Shown: positions 14,667 to 22,642, counted from the stretch's first letter. The stretch: DNA of 29,986 bases from Methanomicrobiales archaeon (GCA_019136335.1 JAGVUK010000203.1:1-29986); one strand, 5' to 3'. Notes: generated from the sequence alone by a model not told the origin. Numbers and translations: made by a program.

Positions 14667-15728
14667 TCACCTGCCGCCATCCCCCCGCAGAAGCGCAAAG
14701 AGCCGGACAAGCGAGATGAGATCCTGCCGGTTGTGCTCCACCACCGGGAGGCCCGGGAGATCGTCCTCGCGCTCGACCCCGAGGACCTCCGTCTCGAGCG
14801 TGCTGAGCCGGCAGGCGGGAACCGGGCCCTTCCAGCGCCGCCGGGCGAAGAGGAGGGCGTCGAAGTGAGGCGCCGCAAGGTCTGCCCGGATACCGTAGCA
14901 GGCGAGCCGCTCCCGGATGAAAGGGAGGTCGAACGCCCGGCCGTTGAAGGTGACGAGGGCCGCACCCTCCGCTTCCAGGTCGGGAAGGGCGGCGGTGAGC
15001 GCCGCCTCCTCTTCATCGAGGGACCGGAGCAGGTACTGGCGGACGGCGATCTCCCCACCCTCCACCCGCGCGAGCCCGATGAGGACGATCGGCCGGGCGG
15101 AGAGCCCCAGCGTCTCGATATCGAGGAAGACGAGCGTTTCCGGAGCATGGAACCGGCTGGCCTCAAGGAGGAGCGGATCGGAGCGCCGGTGCCGCCGCCC
15201 GATCCACTCCACGAGGCCGCGGGTATCCCTCCCCGCCACCGAGTCGAGGAGCCGCGCGGCATCCCGGCGGTAGAGGGGGTGCCGCATGAGATCGGCGACT
15301 GTCCGGTAGCCCTGCCGCTGCAACCTCCGACCGGTCGCCTCGCCGATGCCGGGGACCAGGGTGAGGTCCGCAAGGATGGCCGCCGCCGCCCGGTTCGGGT
15401 CGCGGTCATCGAGACCCATCACGGGGCTCCGGGACTCGAGGACGTAGCACCGCCCGGAGGGGCACGCAGCTTCCCGGCCGCAGAAGACGTCCTCGACGGT
15501 CCGGCCCCGGTAGCCGGTGACAAGATCGTCCCGGAGGTGCCGGACCCTATCGCAGCCGGATGAGATGCTCCTAAAAGAGGGGTCGCGCTCCCCGGCCCGG
15601 GCTGACCGGGCCCGCCATCCTCTCCCTGCCTGATCGAACGGATACTCCATCCTGCCCCGGCAGAGGGTTAGACCCTCGCGGCATTCAAAGGTATCCACCG
15701 CAGGGTGAACGTGAGCGAGGGACCGCAT
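14667..15728 (-). CDS. RNase H-like exonuclease with helix-hairpin-helix (YprB-like)
   Basis: The 353-residue protein has an N-terminal Cys-containing segment, a helix-hairpin-helix (LTLVPGIGEATGRRLQRQGY, about 122-141), and a DEDD-type exonuclease domain. The acidic residues are D203 and E205 (FLDIETLGLS), D267 (TFNGRAFDLPFI), and D290 and D336 (VEHNRQDLISL). This arrangement resembles YprB-type ribonuclease H-like proteins, predicted to act on nucleic acid ends. The ATG at 15728 overlaps the upstream gene's stop (TGATG). An internal ATG at 15650 is an alternative, because the first 26 residues look poorly conserved in character. C83, C89 and C94 may bind metal. Confidence 0.8.
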   Translation of the reverse strand: MRSLAHVHPAVDTFECREGLTLCRGRMEYPFDQAGRGWRARSARAGERDPSFRSISSGCDRVRHLRDDLVTGYRGRTVEDVFCGREAACPSGRCYVLESRSPVMGLDDRDPNRAAAAILADLTLVPGIGEATGRRLQRQGYRTVADLMRHPLYRRDAARLLDSVAGRDTRGLVEWIGRRHRRSDPLLLEASRFHAPETLVFLDIETLGLSARPIVLIGLARVEGGEIAVRQYLLRSLDEEEAALTAALPDLEAEGAALVTFNGRAFDLPFIRERLACYGIRADLAAPHFDALLFARRRWKGPVPACRLSTLETEVLGVEREDDLPGLPVVEHNRQDLISLVRLFALLRGDGGR

Positions 15729-16231
15729 CACTCCCGGCGTACCGGCCTCACCGTGATCGAGCACGTGCGGTCGCCGGCACAGATGCTGCTCTGGTACTTC
15801 AGCGCGTAATCCTGGTTCAGGGCCGGGACGGCGGCGTTCGCGTAGGCGTGACAGGCGTTGCAGGCGGTGAGCGGGTCCTCCCCCCGTTCGTTCGCCCTCG
15901 CCACCATCGCGCACTCCCGGACGGTCAGCACCGCCTCGTCCGGCCCGGAGTCCCGGATCTCGTACCGGTACTCGGGCCCGAAGAAGACCCGGGTTGCCGC
16001 CGCAAACGCCTCCGCAACCTCCCGTGCATCCCGGATCGGCATCCCGAAAGCACGGGCGATGACGCCCGCTTCCCTGCCCTGCTCCCGCCACACCGCCCGC
16101 TCGACCTCGTTGTAGAGCTGGTCGTCGGCGCCGTCCCTGATGGCTCTCCGGTAGGCAAGCGGCAGCGCGGAGACCTCCCGGGCGGCCAGCTTCCATCTCA
16201 CATCCACCGGAATTCGTTCGAATCCATCCAT
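15728..16231 (-). CDS. Cys-rich protein of unknown function (possibly ATC-hydrolase-like)
   Basis: I do not recognise this 167-residue protein with confidence. The first 100 residues are helical and charged. The second part has a compact cysteine set: C107, C124 and C127-H128 (ACNACHAY), and C151 and C157 (CAGDRTC). The general layout recalls the L-2-amino-thiazoline-4-carboxylate hydrolase-like proteins found in methanogens, but this is a weak resemblance. The cysteines could bind a metal or cluster. A good Shine-Dalgarno sequence (GGAGGG) lies 9 bases before the ATG. Its stop overlaps the exonuclease start. There is no signal peptide. Confidence 0.7.
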   Translation of the reverse strand: MDGFERIPVDVRWKLAAREVSALPLAYRRAIRDGADDQLYNEVERAVWREQGREAGVIARAFGMPIRDAREVAEAFAAATRVFFGPEYRYEIRDSGPDEAVLTVRECAMVARANERGEDPLTACNACHAYANAAVPALNQDYALKYQSSICAGDRTCSITVRPVRRE

Positions 16232-16318
16232 ATGCTCTCCCTCCTTCTCGTGATGGTTTCCACGTCAGAGGTGGCTGTACCTGCAACCCACATGAACGTT
16301 CGCCCGGGGCGGCGCGCG

Positions 16319-16327
16319 CATAAATAC
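16319..16327 (+). promoter_or_regulatory. TATA box for the HAD gene
   Basis: CATAAATAC is centred about 25 bases before the ATG at 16349, so the mRNA would start at or next to the start codon. A GGAG four bases before the ATG would then be outside the transcript. Confidence 0.5.
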
Positions 16328-16348
16328 CCCCGCGGCCAACACGGAGAT

Positions 16349-17092
16349 ATGATGATCGGAGCAGTCCTGATCGATATCGACGGTGTCCTCTACGTCGGCG
16401 ATCGCCCGGTCGTTGGGGCGGACCGGGCGCTCCGGGAACTTGACCGGCGGGGGATACCCTACCGGTTCGTCTCCAACACCACCCGCCGCTCCCGCCGGTC
16501 GGTTGCCCGCCTTCTCGCGGGTTTCGGCTACGCCATCCCGGAGACGTGGATCGTCACCGCCCCGGTCGCGGCCGCGGCACACCTGCGGGAAGACGGCCGG
16601 ACCCGGTGCTTCCTCCTCACCACCCCCGATGCCCGGACCGACCTTGAGGAGGCCGGCCTCCTTGCAGTGGAGCGGGATGCCGATGCGGTCGTGGTCGCCG
16701 ACGCGGCCGACGGTCTCACCTACCTCCTCCTCTCCGGCGCAGACCTTGTCGCGCTTGAGAAAGACCGTTACTGGATGGGGCCGGATGGGTTGATGCTCTC
16801 AGCCGGCCCCTTCGTGGCTGCGCTCGAGTTCGCCACCGGAAAAGTGGCGGAGGTGATCGGGAAACCCTCCCCGGCGTTCTTCACCCGTGCGCTTCGGGAG
16901 ACCGGGGTAACCCCGGGCGAGGCGGCGATGGTCGGCGACGACATCGTCACCGATATCGGCGGCGCCCGGGCCTGCGGGATGAAGGGCATCCTGGTCAGGA
17001 CCGGCAAGTACCGGGAAGAGGCGGTTCGCCAGTCGGGCATCACACCCGACCTCGTCATCGACTCGCTCGCCGACCTCCCCGATCACCTCTGA
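16349..17092 (+). CDS. HAD-superfamily phosphatase, class IIA
   Basis: The 247-residue protein is a HAD hydrolase of subfamily IIA (NagD/LHPP type). D9 and D11 in LIDIDGVLY are the nucleophile and acid/base, SNTTRR (42-47) is motif II, K172 in GKPSP is motif III, and GDDIVTDIGGA (196-206) is motif IV with the cap between motifs II and III. The substrate cannot be told from sequence. Two tandem ATGs occur at 16349 and 16352. The frame is open for 500 bases upstream, but the promoter and the family start exclude that. It is probably co-transcribed with the lipoprotein gene, which starts 4 bases later. Confidence 0.88.
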   Translation: MMIGAVLIDIDGVLYVGDRPVVGADRALRELDRRGIPYRFVSNTTRRSRRSVARLLAGFGYAIPETWIVTAPVAAAAHLREDGRTRCFLLTTPDARTDLEEAGLLAVERDADAVVVADAADGLTYLLLSGADLVALEKDRYWMGPDGLMLSAGPFVAALEFATGKVAEVIGKPSPAFFTRALRETGVTPGEAAMVGDDIVTDIGGARACGMKGILVRTGKYREEAVRQSGITPDLVIDSLADLPDHL

Positions 17093-17096
17093 TACC

Positions 17097-18209
17097 ATGA
17101 TGGGGAGACGAACCTTCCCGGTCCTGCTCCTGGTCCTCGTCGCCGCGGCCCTCGGGGCCGGGTGTGCGGGCATCCTCCCGGGCCCGCCGGCTGCCCCGCC
17201 GGCGATCGTCCCGGTTGAGGGGGCGAGCCTCGACGACCTCCCGGTCTACACCTTCCCCTTCGAGGATGGGGAGGAGACTATCCGGATCGATCCCGATCCA
17301 GCGGTCTATGCCGGGGCGAAAGAGGCGGACCGGCGGCTCCACCTCTACAGAAACCTCCCAGAAGAGGAGTGGATCCCCATCTACTACCGGGCGTTCGAGA
17401 GCGAACCCCACCTCGAGCCCTTCTACGCGGACCTGCTCGCAGCCCTCCGCGGGATCCGGGACCAACAAGACCTCGACGACGACCGGTACCTCGAACTGAT
17501 CGCCACGTTCGTGCAGTCCATCCCCTACAGGACCGACGCCTCGATCACCGAACCGAAGTTTCCCATCGAGACCTACGTTGACGGGGAAGGCGACTGCGAC
17601 GACAAAAGCCTCCTCCTCGCCGGGCTCCTCGCACGGGAAGGCTACGGGGTCGCGCTCTTCTACTTCGGGGACGAGGCGCACATGGCGGTTGGCGTGCGGA
17701 GCGCCGGGTGCCACTACCGGAACACCACCTACGCCTACATCGAGACCACAAACACGAGCTACGTGGGCATCCCGCCTGCGGCCCTCTCGAACGGGACGGT
17801 CCTCTCCTCCGATCCGCTCGTGATCCCGGTCGGCGACGGGCCGCGCCTCTATGGGGGGTGCGACCAGGTCCGGACGATCGAACGCGCCCTCTCCTCATCC
17901 CTCGCCCGGGTTCGGGCGCTTGCGCCCGAACTTGCGGCGCGCGCACAGGAACTTGAGGCGGAGCGGGAGTCCCTCGAAACCTTCGGTGCGCGGTTGAAAG
18001 CCCTCGCCCGGTCGGGGGAGATCCGGGAGTACAACCGCCTCGTCCCGGAATACAACCAGAAAACCCGGGAGTACAACGACGCGGTGCAGTCCTACAACGC
18101 CCTGCTCGCGGAGTCGAGGGCTGCCGTAGACGTCCATAACCACCTCGTCACCCACGCCCACGACCGGCCCGGGTCGTACCTCCGCGCCCGGGCGTATCTC
18201 GCGGAGTGA
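17097..18209 (+). CDS. Lipoprotein with transglutaminase-like domain
   Basis: The 370-residue protein starts with a signal peptide (MMGRRTFPVLLLVLVAAALG) and a lipobox-like LGAGC with Cys23, followed by a proline-rich linker, so it is probably anchored on the outer face of the membrane. Residues about 130-220 form a transglutaminase-like fold with a possible triad: C167 (GDCDDKS), H195 (EAHMAVGV) and E216 (YAYIET). The last 110 residues are helical and repetitive (EYNRLVPEYNQKTREYNDAVQSYN, in pieces), probably a coiled coil. Such proteins may be proteases or peptide-crosslinkers; no substrate is implied. Start 17097 or the adjacent ATG 17100. Confidence 0.8.
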   Translation: MMGRRTFPVLLLVLVAAALGAGCAGILPGPPAAPPAIVPVEGASLDDLPVYTFPFEDGEETIRIDPDPAVYAGAKEADRRLHLYRNLPEEEWIPIYYRAFESEPHLEPFYADLLAALRGIRDQQDLDDDRYLELIATFVQSIPYRTDASITEPKFPIETYVDGEGDCDDKSLLLAGLLAREGYGVALFYFGDEAHMAVGVRSAGCHYRNTTYAYIETTNTSYVGIPPAALSNGTVLSSDPLVIPVGDGPRLYGGCDQVRTIERALSSSLARVRALAPELAARAQELEAERESLETFGARLKALARSGEIREYNRLVPEYNQKTREYNDAVQSYNALLAESRAAVDVHNHLVTHAHDRPGSYLRARAYLAE

Positions 18210-18269
18210 TGCACGAAGGCTACCTCCAGACAATGTAGTGGGCCTCCGCCCCCTCTCCCCGGAACCGGG

Positions 18270-18400
18270 AGAGAGCGGTCTCGCAAGTACCCCGGGGAGA
18301 TCTCGATGCCGATGAAGCGGCGGCCGGAACGGCGGGCAACAAGCGTCGTCGTCCCGGTTTGAGAACACGGCAACACTCCCGCCGGATACGCTTTTTCTCG
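18270..18400 (-). pseudogene. Decayed DNA methyltransferase fragment (C-terminal part)
   Basis: One minus-strand frame reads AGVLPCSQTGTTTLVARRSG and then RRFIGIEISPGYLRDR. This closely resembles the SAM-binding motif and following strand of N4/N6 DNA methyltransferases (D-PF-GSGTT-VAA...GRRFIGIEI-PEY). The usual DP before the motif is degenerate, there is no start codon or N-terminal domain, and the frame soon becomes proline/glycine-rich. It therefore looks like a relic. The adjacent frame upstream (VLKPG) may be part of the same remnant, separated by a frameshift. Confidence 0.45.
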
Positions 18401-18471
18401 TCCCGGTTCGGTATGCCTTCCCGCGGCATCCCGGTCTGGTCCTCCGGGGTGCCGTTGGATCGCGGGATGAC

Positions 18472-18627
18472 TTAAGCGTGGCCCTCTGCCTCAAGGGGAG
18501 TGCGGTTCGCCGGAGCAGCGATGCAGGTATACGCTGCTTTACGCATCTGGCTCCGCCGGATAATGGTCTGATACCGGGCGGCCCGCTCGGCGAGGCAGGC
18601 AAACGTGGTGAACGCAGTTCCTTCCAT
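18472..18627 (-). CDS. Possible leaderless small ORF (51 residues)
   Basis: A minus-strand TATA-like element GGTTAAATAG (about 18647-18656) lies about 25 bases before an ATG at 18627. This would give a leaderless mRNA for a 51-residue peptide starting MEGTAFTTFACLAERAARYQ and ending LEAEGHA. It is basic in the middle and has two cysteines within the first 40 residues. I do not recognise it. The same frame continues past the stop toward the methyltransferase-like remnant, so it may be part of a decayed longer gene. The codon pattern is not convincing. Confidence 0.2.
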   Translation of the reverse strand: MEGTAFTTFACLAERAARYQTIIRRSQMRKAAYTCIAAPANRTPLEAEGHA

Positions 18628-18825
18628 ACAAAGAACAGGAGTGAGGTCGCTATTTAACCATGGGCCGTGCGGGGTGAAAGTGAAAGTCGGGGATGACAAC
18701 CGGATTTTTGGGCTCCATTCCGCATTAATCCGGGGCATCGGAGGACGTTTATCGAAAATACCATTTATCTCCCGGATTTGCCCCCATAGCGGCCGAAACG
18801 GCAATTGTTCCGTTGGCAAGTGTTA

Positions 18826-18847
18826 ATGTATTCCCTGACAAATACAT
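18826..18847 (+). promoter_or_regulatory. Inverted repeat in the sufC promoter
   Basis: ATGTATT (18826-18832) and AATACAT (18841-18847) form a perfect 7-bp inverted repeat with an 8-base spacer. An outer GTTCC (18807-18811) and GGAAC (18848-18852) extend the symmetry. The left arm doubles as a TATA-like element for a start near 18851. The sufC ATG is at 18863. This looks like a regulator site controlling iron-sulfur assembly (inference). Confidence 0.45.
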
Positions 18848-18862
18848 GGAACGGAGTGCCGT

Positions 18863-19594
18863 ATGCTGGATATCAGTGATTTGCACGTGAGCGTGGATAG
18901 CACCGAAGTGCTCCACGATATCAACCTCCACATCGGGCAGGGCGAGACCCATGTCCTGATGGGCCCGAACGGCTCGGGGAAGAGCACGCTGCTCAAAGCC
19001 GTCATGGGGTTCGGCGGCTACACGATCACGGCCGGGTCTATCATATTCAAGGGAACGGATATCACCAACATGCCGATCCACGAGCGGGCCCACCTCGGGA
19101 TCGGCATGATGTTTCAGCACCCGCCTGCAATATCCGGGCTGAAACTCGGGAAACTGCTTGCCGCCACATCCCATATGGGGGAAGACGCAATAGAGGCGCT
19201 CGCGCAGTCGGTCAACATGGAGCATTTCCTTGCCCGGGACATCAACGTCGGGTTCTCCGGCGGCGAGATAAAACGGAGCGAAGTCCTGCAACTGAAGGTC
19301 CAGCAGCCCGATTTCATCATGCTGGATGAGCCGGAGAGCGGCGTCGACCTCGAGAACATGAACCTGATGGGCAAGGAGATCGCAGGTCTGCTCGAGAAAG
19401 ACGTCCATATCGTCAACCGGCGCCGGAGTGGCCTGATCATCACCCACACCGGCTACATCCTCGATTATCTCGAGGCCGACCAGGGCCACGTGATGATCGG
19501 CGGCCAGATACGGTGTCACGGAAACCCCCGCGAGATCCTGCGCGTAGTCAAAGAGAAAGGATACGGAGAGTGTCTGCGTTGCAAACAGATATAA
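18863..19594 (+). CDS. sufC: Iron-sulfur cluster assembly ATPase SufC
   Basis: SufC is the ABC-type ATPase of the Suf scaffold. The 243-residue protein has Walker A GPNGSGKST (about 34-42), a Q-loop in MMFQHPPAISG, the signature GFSGGEIKR, and Walker B FIMLDEPESGVDLEN with the SufC-specific SGVD. The length is normal. A GGAG Shine-Dalgarno sequence precedes the ATG at 18863. With the following sufB it forms the two-gene archaeal system, called the minimal Suf or SmsCB type, with no SufD, SufS or SufE gene in the window. It is a cytoplasmic protein. Confidence 0.95.
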   Translation: MLDISDLHVSVDSTEVLHDINLHIGQGETHVLMGPNGSGKSTLLKAVMGFGGYTITAGSIIFKGTDITNMPIHERAHLGIGMMFQHPPAISGLKLGKLLAATSHMGEDAIEALAQSVNMEHFLARDINVGFSGGEIKRSEVLQLKVQQPDFIMLDEPESGVDLENMNLMGKEIAGLLEKDVHIVNRRRSGLIITHTGYILDYLEADQGHVMIGGQIRCHGNPREILRVVKEKGYGECLRCKQI

Positions 19595-19599
19595 CCGAC

Positions 19600-20691
19600 A
19601 TGGAGCACCTCTCGACAGAAGACCGGGAACGCCTCGCCCTGACCGGCCTTGAGGTCGGGATGCAGAACCGGTGCGGAAGTTTCTTCCAGATCGACCAGAA
19701 GGTAGTGCAGACCACCTGCGGGGCCGAGGGGATCGAGATGCTCCCCATCAAGGTCGCCCTCGAGAAGTACGACTGGATGAAGGACTACTACTGGAACGCC
19801 GTCTCAAAGGACAAGGACAAGTATACGCAGTACCTGGCAAGGCAGGAGAGCCCGCAGGGTCTCGTCGTCATCGCTCATGAGGGCGTGAAGGTCGCGATGC
19901 CCCTCCAGGCCTGCCTCTTCCTCCGCGAGGAGCCGGTGCAGCACGTCCACAACATCTTCATCGCAAGAGAGGGCTCAGAGATCCACATCATCTCCGGGTG
20001 CGCAAGCTCTTGGCAGAAAGAGCACGGAGCACACATCGGCGTGACCGAGATCTATGTCGGCAAAGGCGCCAGGGTCACGTCCACGATGATCCATAACTGG
20101 AACCCGGGGATCAGCGTCTTCCCGCGGAGCGCCACCATCGTCGAGGAAGACGGCATCTTCCTCTCAAACTACGTCTGCATGCAGCCGGTTCACCAGATCA
20201 ATATGTATCCGACGGCGCGCCTGGTCGGGAAGAACGCCGTGGCCCGGTTCTCGAGCATCGTCGTCGCGACCCCGGGCTCGCTCCTCGACCTCGGTTCCCG
20301 GGCCATCCTCGGCGCCGAACACACGAGCGCCGAGCTCATCACCCGGGCGATCACCACCGGCGGCACCATCATCTCCCGGGGCCACATCCTCGGCGAGAAG
20401 GACAACACCCGTGGCCACATCGAGTGCAAGGGGCTGATCCTGAAAGACGGCATCATCCACGCCATCCCCGAGATCGAAGGGACGCTGACCGGCACCGAAC
20501 TCTCCCACGAGGCCGCGGTCGGCAAGATCGCCCGCCACGAGATCGAGTACCTCATGGCCCGGGGGCTCTCCGAAGAGGAGGCTACCGCAACCATTATACG
20601 CGGGTTCCTGGATGTCAAGATCAGCGGTCTGCCTGCCGTCCTGCAGAAGCAGATCGACGCCGCGATCGATAAAGCAGAATCCGGGTTCTGA
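19600..20691 (+). CDS. sufB: SufB/SufD-family iron-sulfur scaffold protein
   Basis: The protein (363 residues from ATG 19600) is the scaffold on which the cluster is assembled, working with SufC. The family's beta-helix core is recognisable in HVHNIFIAREGSEIHIISGC, TSTMIHNWNPGISVFPRS and LILKDGIIHAIPEIEGT, and the C-terminal SHEAAVGKIARHEIEYLMARGL is the typical SufC-binding region. The start is uncertain. ATG 19600 lies five bases after the sufC stop but has no Shine-Dalgarno sequence; the in-frame TTG at 19579 has GGAG (19565-19568) at good spacing; GTG 19570 is too close to it. The function does not depend on the choice. Confidence 0.92.
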   Translation: MEHLSTEDRERLALTGLEVGMQNRCGSFFQIDQKVVQTTCGAEGIEMLPIKVALEKYDWMKDYYWNAVSKDKDKYTQYLARQESPQGLVVIAHEGVKVAMPLQACLFLREEPVQHVHNIFIAREGSEIHIISGCASSWQKEHGAHIGVTEIYVGKGARVTSTMIHNWNPGISVFPRSATIVEEDGIFLSNYVCMQPVHQINMYPTARLVGKNAVARFSSIVVATPGSLLDLGSRAILGAEHTSAELITRAITTGGTIISRGHILGEKDNTRGHIECKGLILKDGIIHAIPEIEGTLTGTELSHEAAVGKIARHEIEYLMARGLSEEEATATIIRGFLDVKISGLPAVLQKQIDAAIDKAESGF

Positions 20692-20721
20692 CGAAGAACA
20701 GGAGATGACGGTGAAGAGGAG

Positions 20722-21387
20722 ATGACGGAGACCGACCCCTACCAGAGGGAGCGCGAGGAGATGGTGGAGTGCCAGATCCGGGCCCGAGGGGTCAGGGACG
20801 AAGGGGTGCTCGCCGCGATGCGAAAGATCCCGCGCCACCTCTTCGTGCCGAAGGGCTGCGAGCGTGCCGCCTACGAGGACCGGCCGCTCCCGATCGGGGA
20901 GGGGCAGACCATCTCCCAGCCCTACATCGTCGCCGTCATGACCGAGCAGCTCGATCTCGCGCCGCAGGACCGGGTGCTCGAGGTCGGGACCGGCAGCGGC
21001 TACCAGGCGGCACTCCTCGCCGAGCTCGCCGGGACGGTCATCTCGATCGAACGCCTGAGGGGCGTCGCTGAGAGGGCACGCGAGAACCTCGCCCGGGCGG
21101 GGGTCACCGGTGTCAGGGTGGTCGTCGGCGACGGCACGAAGGGCTATCCCCCGGAAGCGCCCTACAACGCAATCATCGTCACGGCGGCATCACCGGCCGT
21201 CCCGGAACCCCTGATCGACCAGCTCGCCGAAGGGGGACGGTTGATCGCTCCCATCGGCCCGCGAGACTGCCAGGACCTCGTTAAACTCGTGAGAAGGAGA
21301 GACGGGGTGGAGACGATCCCGCTCGGCGGCGTCTGCTTCGTGCCGCTGATCGGGCAGTTCGGGTGGCGGGGGGAAGGGTTCCTGTGA
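20722..21387 (+). CDS. pcm: Protein-L-isoaspartate O-methyltransferase
   Basis: PCMT methylates isoaspartyl residues in aged proteins and starts their repair. The 221-residue protein has the isoaspartate-binding segment RPLPIGEGQTISQPYIVA (54-71) and the SAM-binding VLEVGTGSGYQ (85-95). The C-terminal GGVCFVPLIGQFGW is typical. The upstream AGGAG and GGTGA support ATG 20722. Its stop overlaps the next gene's ATG (TGATG). It lies 30 bases after sufB and may belong to the same transcript. Confidence 0.95.
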   Translation: MTETDPYQREREEMVECQIRARGVRDEGVLAAMRKIPRHLFVPKGCERAAYEDRPLPIGEGQTISQPYIVAVMTEQLDLAPQDRVLEVGTGSGYQAALLAELAGTVISIERLRGVAERARENLARAGVTGVRVVVGDGTKGYPPEAPYNAIIVTAASPAVPEPLIDQLAEGGRLIAPIGPRDCQDLVKLVRRRDGVETIPLGGVCFVPLIGQFGWRGEGFL

Positions 21388-21998
21388 TGATCTACGACAT
21401 CACCCGCGACCTCTCGGCGGACGCAATCCTCTACCCGGGGGATATCCGGCCCAGGTTCCGCGAGATCGACAACGGGCAGTATCGCGTGACGGAGATGACC
21501 ATCGGGACGCATTCCGGGACGCACATCGACGCGCCGTCGCACTATCTGGAGGGGGGCCGGACGGTTGACCAGATCCCGCTCGATGTCCTGGCAGGATCGG
21601 CGCGGGTGCTCGACTGCAGCGATGTGGAGACGGTCATCGGGCCCGGCAGCCTCGCCGGCCGCCTCCGAGGTGTCCGGACGCTTCTCCTGAAGACATGGTT
21701 CTCGAGGCGGGAGCAGTTCGACCCCGGGTACCCGGCGCTCTCCCTTGAAGCGGCAGACCTCATCGTTGAAGCCGGGATCACCTGTCTTGGGACCGACGCA
21801 CCATCGATCGAGGCGTTCAGCGGCGACGGTTCGGTCCACCGCCGGCTGCTCGGGGGCGGGACGGTCGTTCTCGAACTGCTCGACCTTGCAGCCGTGCCGG
21901 AAGGAGACTACCATATGGTGGCGCTCCCGATGCGCCTTGCCGGCGCCGACGGGTCGCCGGTGCGGGCGATCCTTTGCAACAAAGATAGAGAGGAGTAG
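21387..21998 (+). CDS. Cyclase / kynurenine formamidase-family hydrolase
   Basis: The 203-residue protein has the family's metal motif THSGTHIDAPSHY (41-53), in which H42, H46 and D48 would hold two metals, and a conserved CLGTDAPSIE later. Relatives hydrolyse N-formylkynurenine or cyclic amides, but nothing nearby suggests tryptophan catabolism, so the substrate is unknown. ATG 21387 overlaps the pcm stop by one base. The frame opens earlier at 21363, but this would overlap pcm and lacks a ribosome-binding site of its own. Confidence 0.85.
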   Translation: MIYDITRDLSADAILYPGDIRPRFREIDNGQYRVTEMTIGTHSGTHIDAPSHYLEGGRTVDQIPLDVLAGSARVLDCSDVETVIGPGSLAGRLRGVRTLLLKTWFSRREQFDPGYPALSLEAADLIVEAGITCLGTDAPSIEAFSGDGSVHRRLLGGGTVVLELLDLAAVPEGDYHMVALPMRLAGADGSPVRAILCNKDREE

Positions 21999-21999
21999 C

Positions 22000-22605
22000 A
22001 TGAGTTTTCTCCACGATGCGATCAGGAGACTTGAGCATGTCCTCGCGGACAGCGGGTGCGAGGACGGTATCGTCGATCTCAGCGTGAACTACGACGCGGA
22101 CGTCTGCCAGTACCCGAGGGGAGTCTGCATGGAGGGGCACTTCGGCGGACAGATCGGGCAGTTCGTCACGAGCGAGCCGGTCCGGGCCAGGACCCGGATC
22201 TCCTTCATGTTCGGCGCGCCGCTCACGGACCAGAAGCAGCGCGGGGCGGCGAGCGTGATCATCAACGCCGTCTCGGCGTTCCTCTGTCTCTCGCGGAAAC
22301 TCCGCCCCTGCACCCCCGACTGCTACGCCCCCTGCCTTGCAGATCTCTCCCGCGAGATCGCCGGGAAACGCGTCTACCTTGTCGGCCCGATGCCGGTGCT
22401 CGAGCGGGCCTTCAAAGGCCAGGTGGTCGATTCGCCGGAAGCTGCCGACCTCCTTCTGGTCGCCGGCGACGGCATGACGACGGACGCCGGAGTCACCTGC
22501 ATCGACGACTGCCGGGGGAAGAAACGGATAATCTTTCTCGGACCGTCGACCGCCGGGGTCAGCGGCCTCATCAATCTCGAGCACTGGTGCCCCTACGGGC
22601 GATGA
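22000..22605 (+). CDS. Cys-rich protein of unknown function with a Rossmann-like C-terminal half
   Basis: I do not recognise this 201-residue protein as a named family. It has ten cysteines; C104, C108 and C112 form a CX3CX3C set, as in some cluster- or metal-binding sites, and C36, C43, C167, C171 and C197 add more. The second half (residues 122-200, KRVYLVGPMPVLERAF ... AADLLLVAGDGMTTD ... IIFLGPSTAG) resembles the Rossmann-like domain of putative metal-chelation proteins (DUF364-like), a weak match. A GGAG Shine-Dalgarno sequence precedes the ATG at 22000. It is the third gene after pcm and the cyclase-like gene, so it may act in the same process. Confidence 0.75.
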   Translation: MSFLHDAIRRLEHVLADSGCEDGIVDLSVNYDADVCQYPRGVCMEGHFGGQIGQFVTSEPVRARTRISFMFGAPLTDQKQRGAASVIINAVSAFLCLSRKLRPCTPDCYAPCLADLSREIAGKRVYLVGPMPVLERAFKGQVVDSPEAADLLLVAGDGMTTDAGVTCIDDCRGKKRIIFLGPSTAGVSGLINLEHWCPYGR

Positions 22606-22610
22606 ATACC

Positions 22611-22617
22611 TTTTTTT
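22611..22617 (+). terminator. T7 tract after the pcm cluster
   Basis: Seven T residues lie five bases after the stop at 22605 and 26 bases before glmM. An archaeal T-tract terminator is likely. A TATA-like GATTATAC (about 22630-22637) is too close to the glmM start to be its promoter. Confidence 0.45.
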
Positions 22618-22642
22618 AGGAAAGAAAGGATTATACAGGAGT

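Larger units (their letters stand above)
18210..18862. other. Gene-poor intergenic region
   Basis: No intact gene of family size was recognised over 650 bases. It holds a minus-strand stretch resembling the C-terminal part of a DNA methyltransferase (about 18270-18400), a possible leaderless mini-ORF (18472-18627, minus), an A/T-rich stretch, and the inverted repeat and promoter of sufC (18826-18847). Confidence 0.6.

Noticed and set aside
14531..15409. Upstream extension of the archaemetzincin frame
   Set aside because: This GC-rich frame overlaps the exonuclease; the family start is at 14530.
15729..16286. Upstream extension of the exonuclease frame
   Set aside because: Out of frame with the clear upstream gene; glycine/arginine-rich and non-conserved in look.
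18605..18826. 73-codon plus-strand frame
   Set aside because: No promoter or ribosome-binding site at the right distance, and no recognisable motif.
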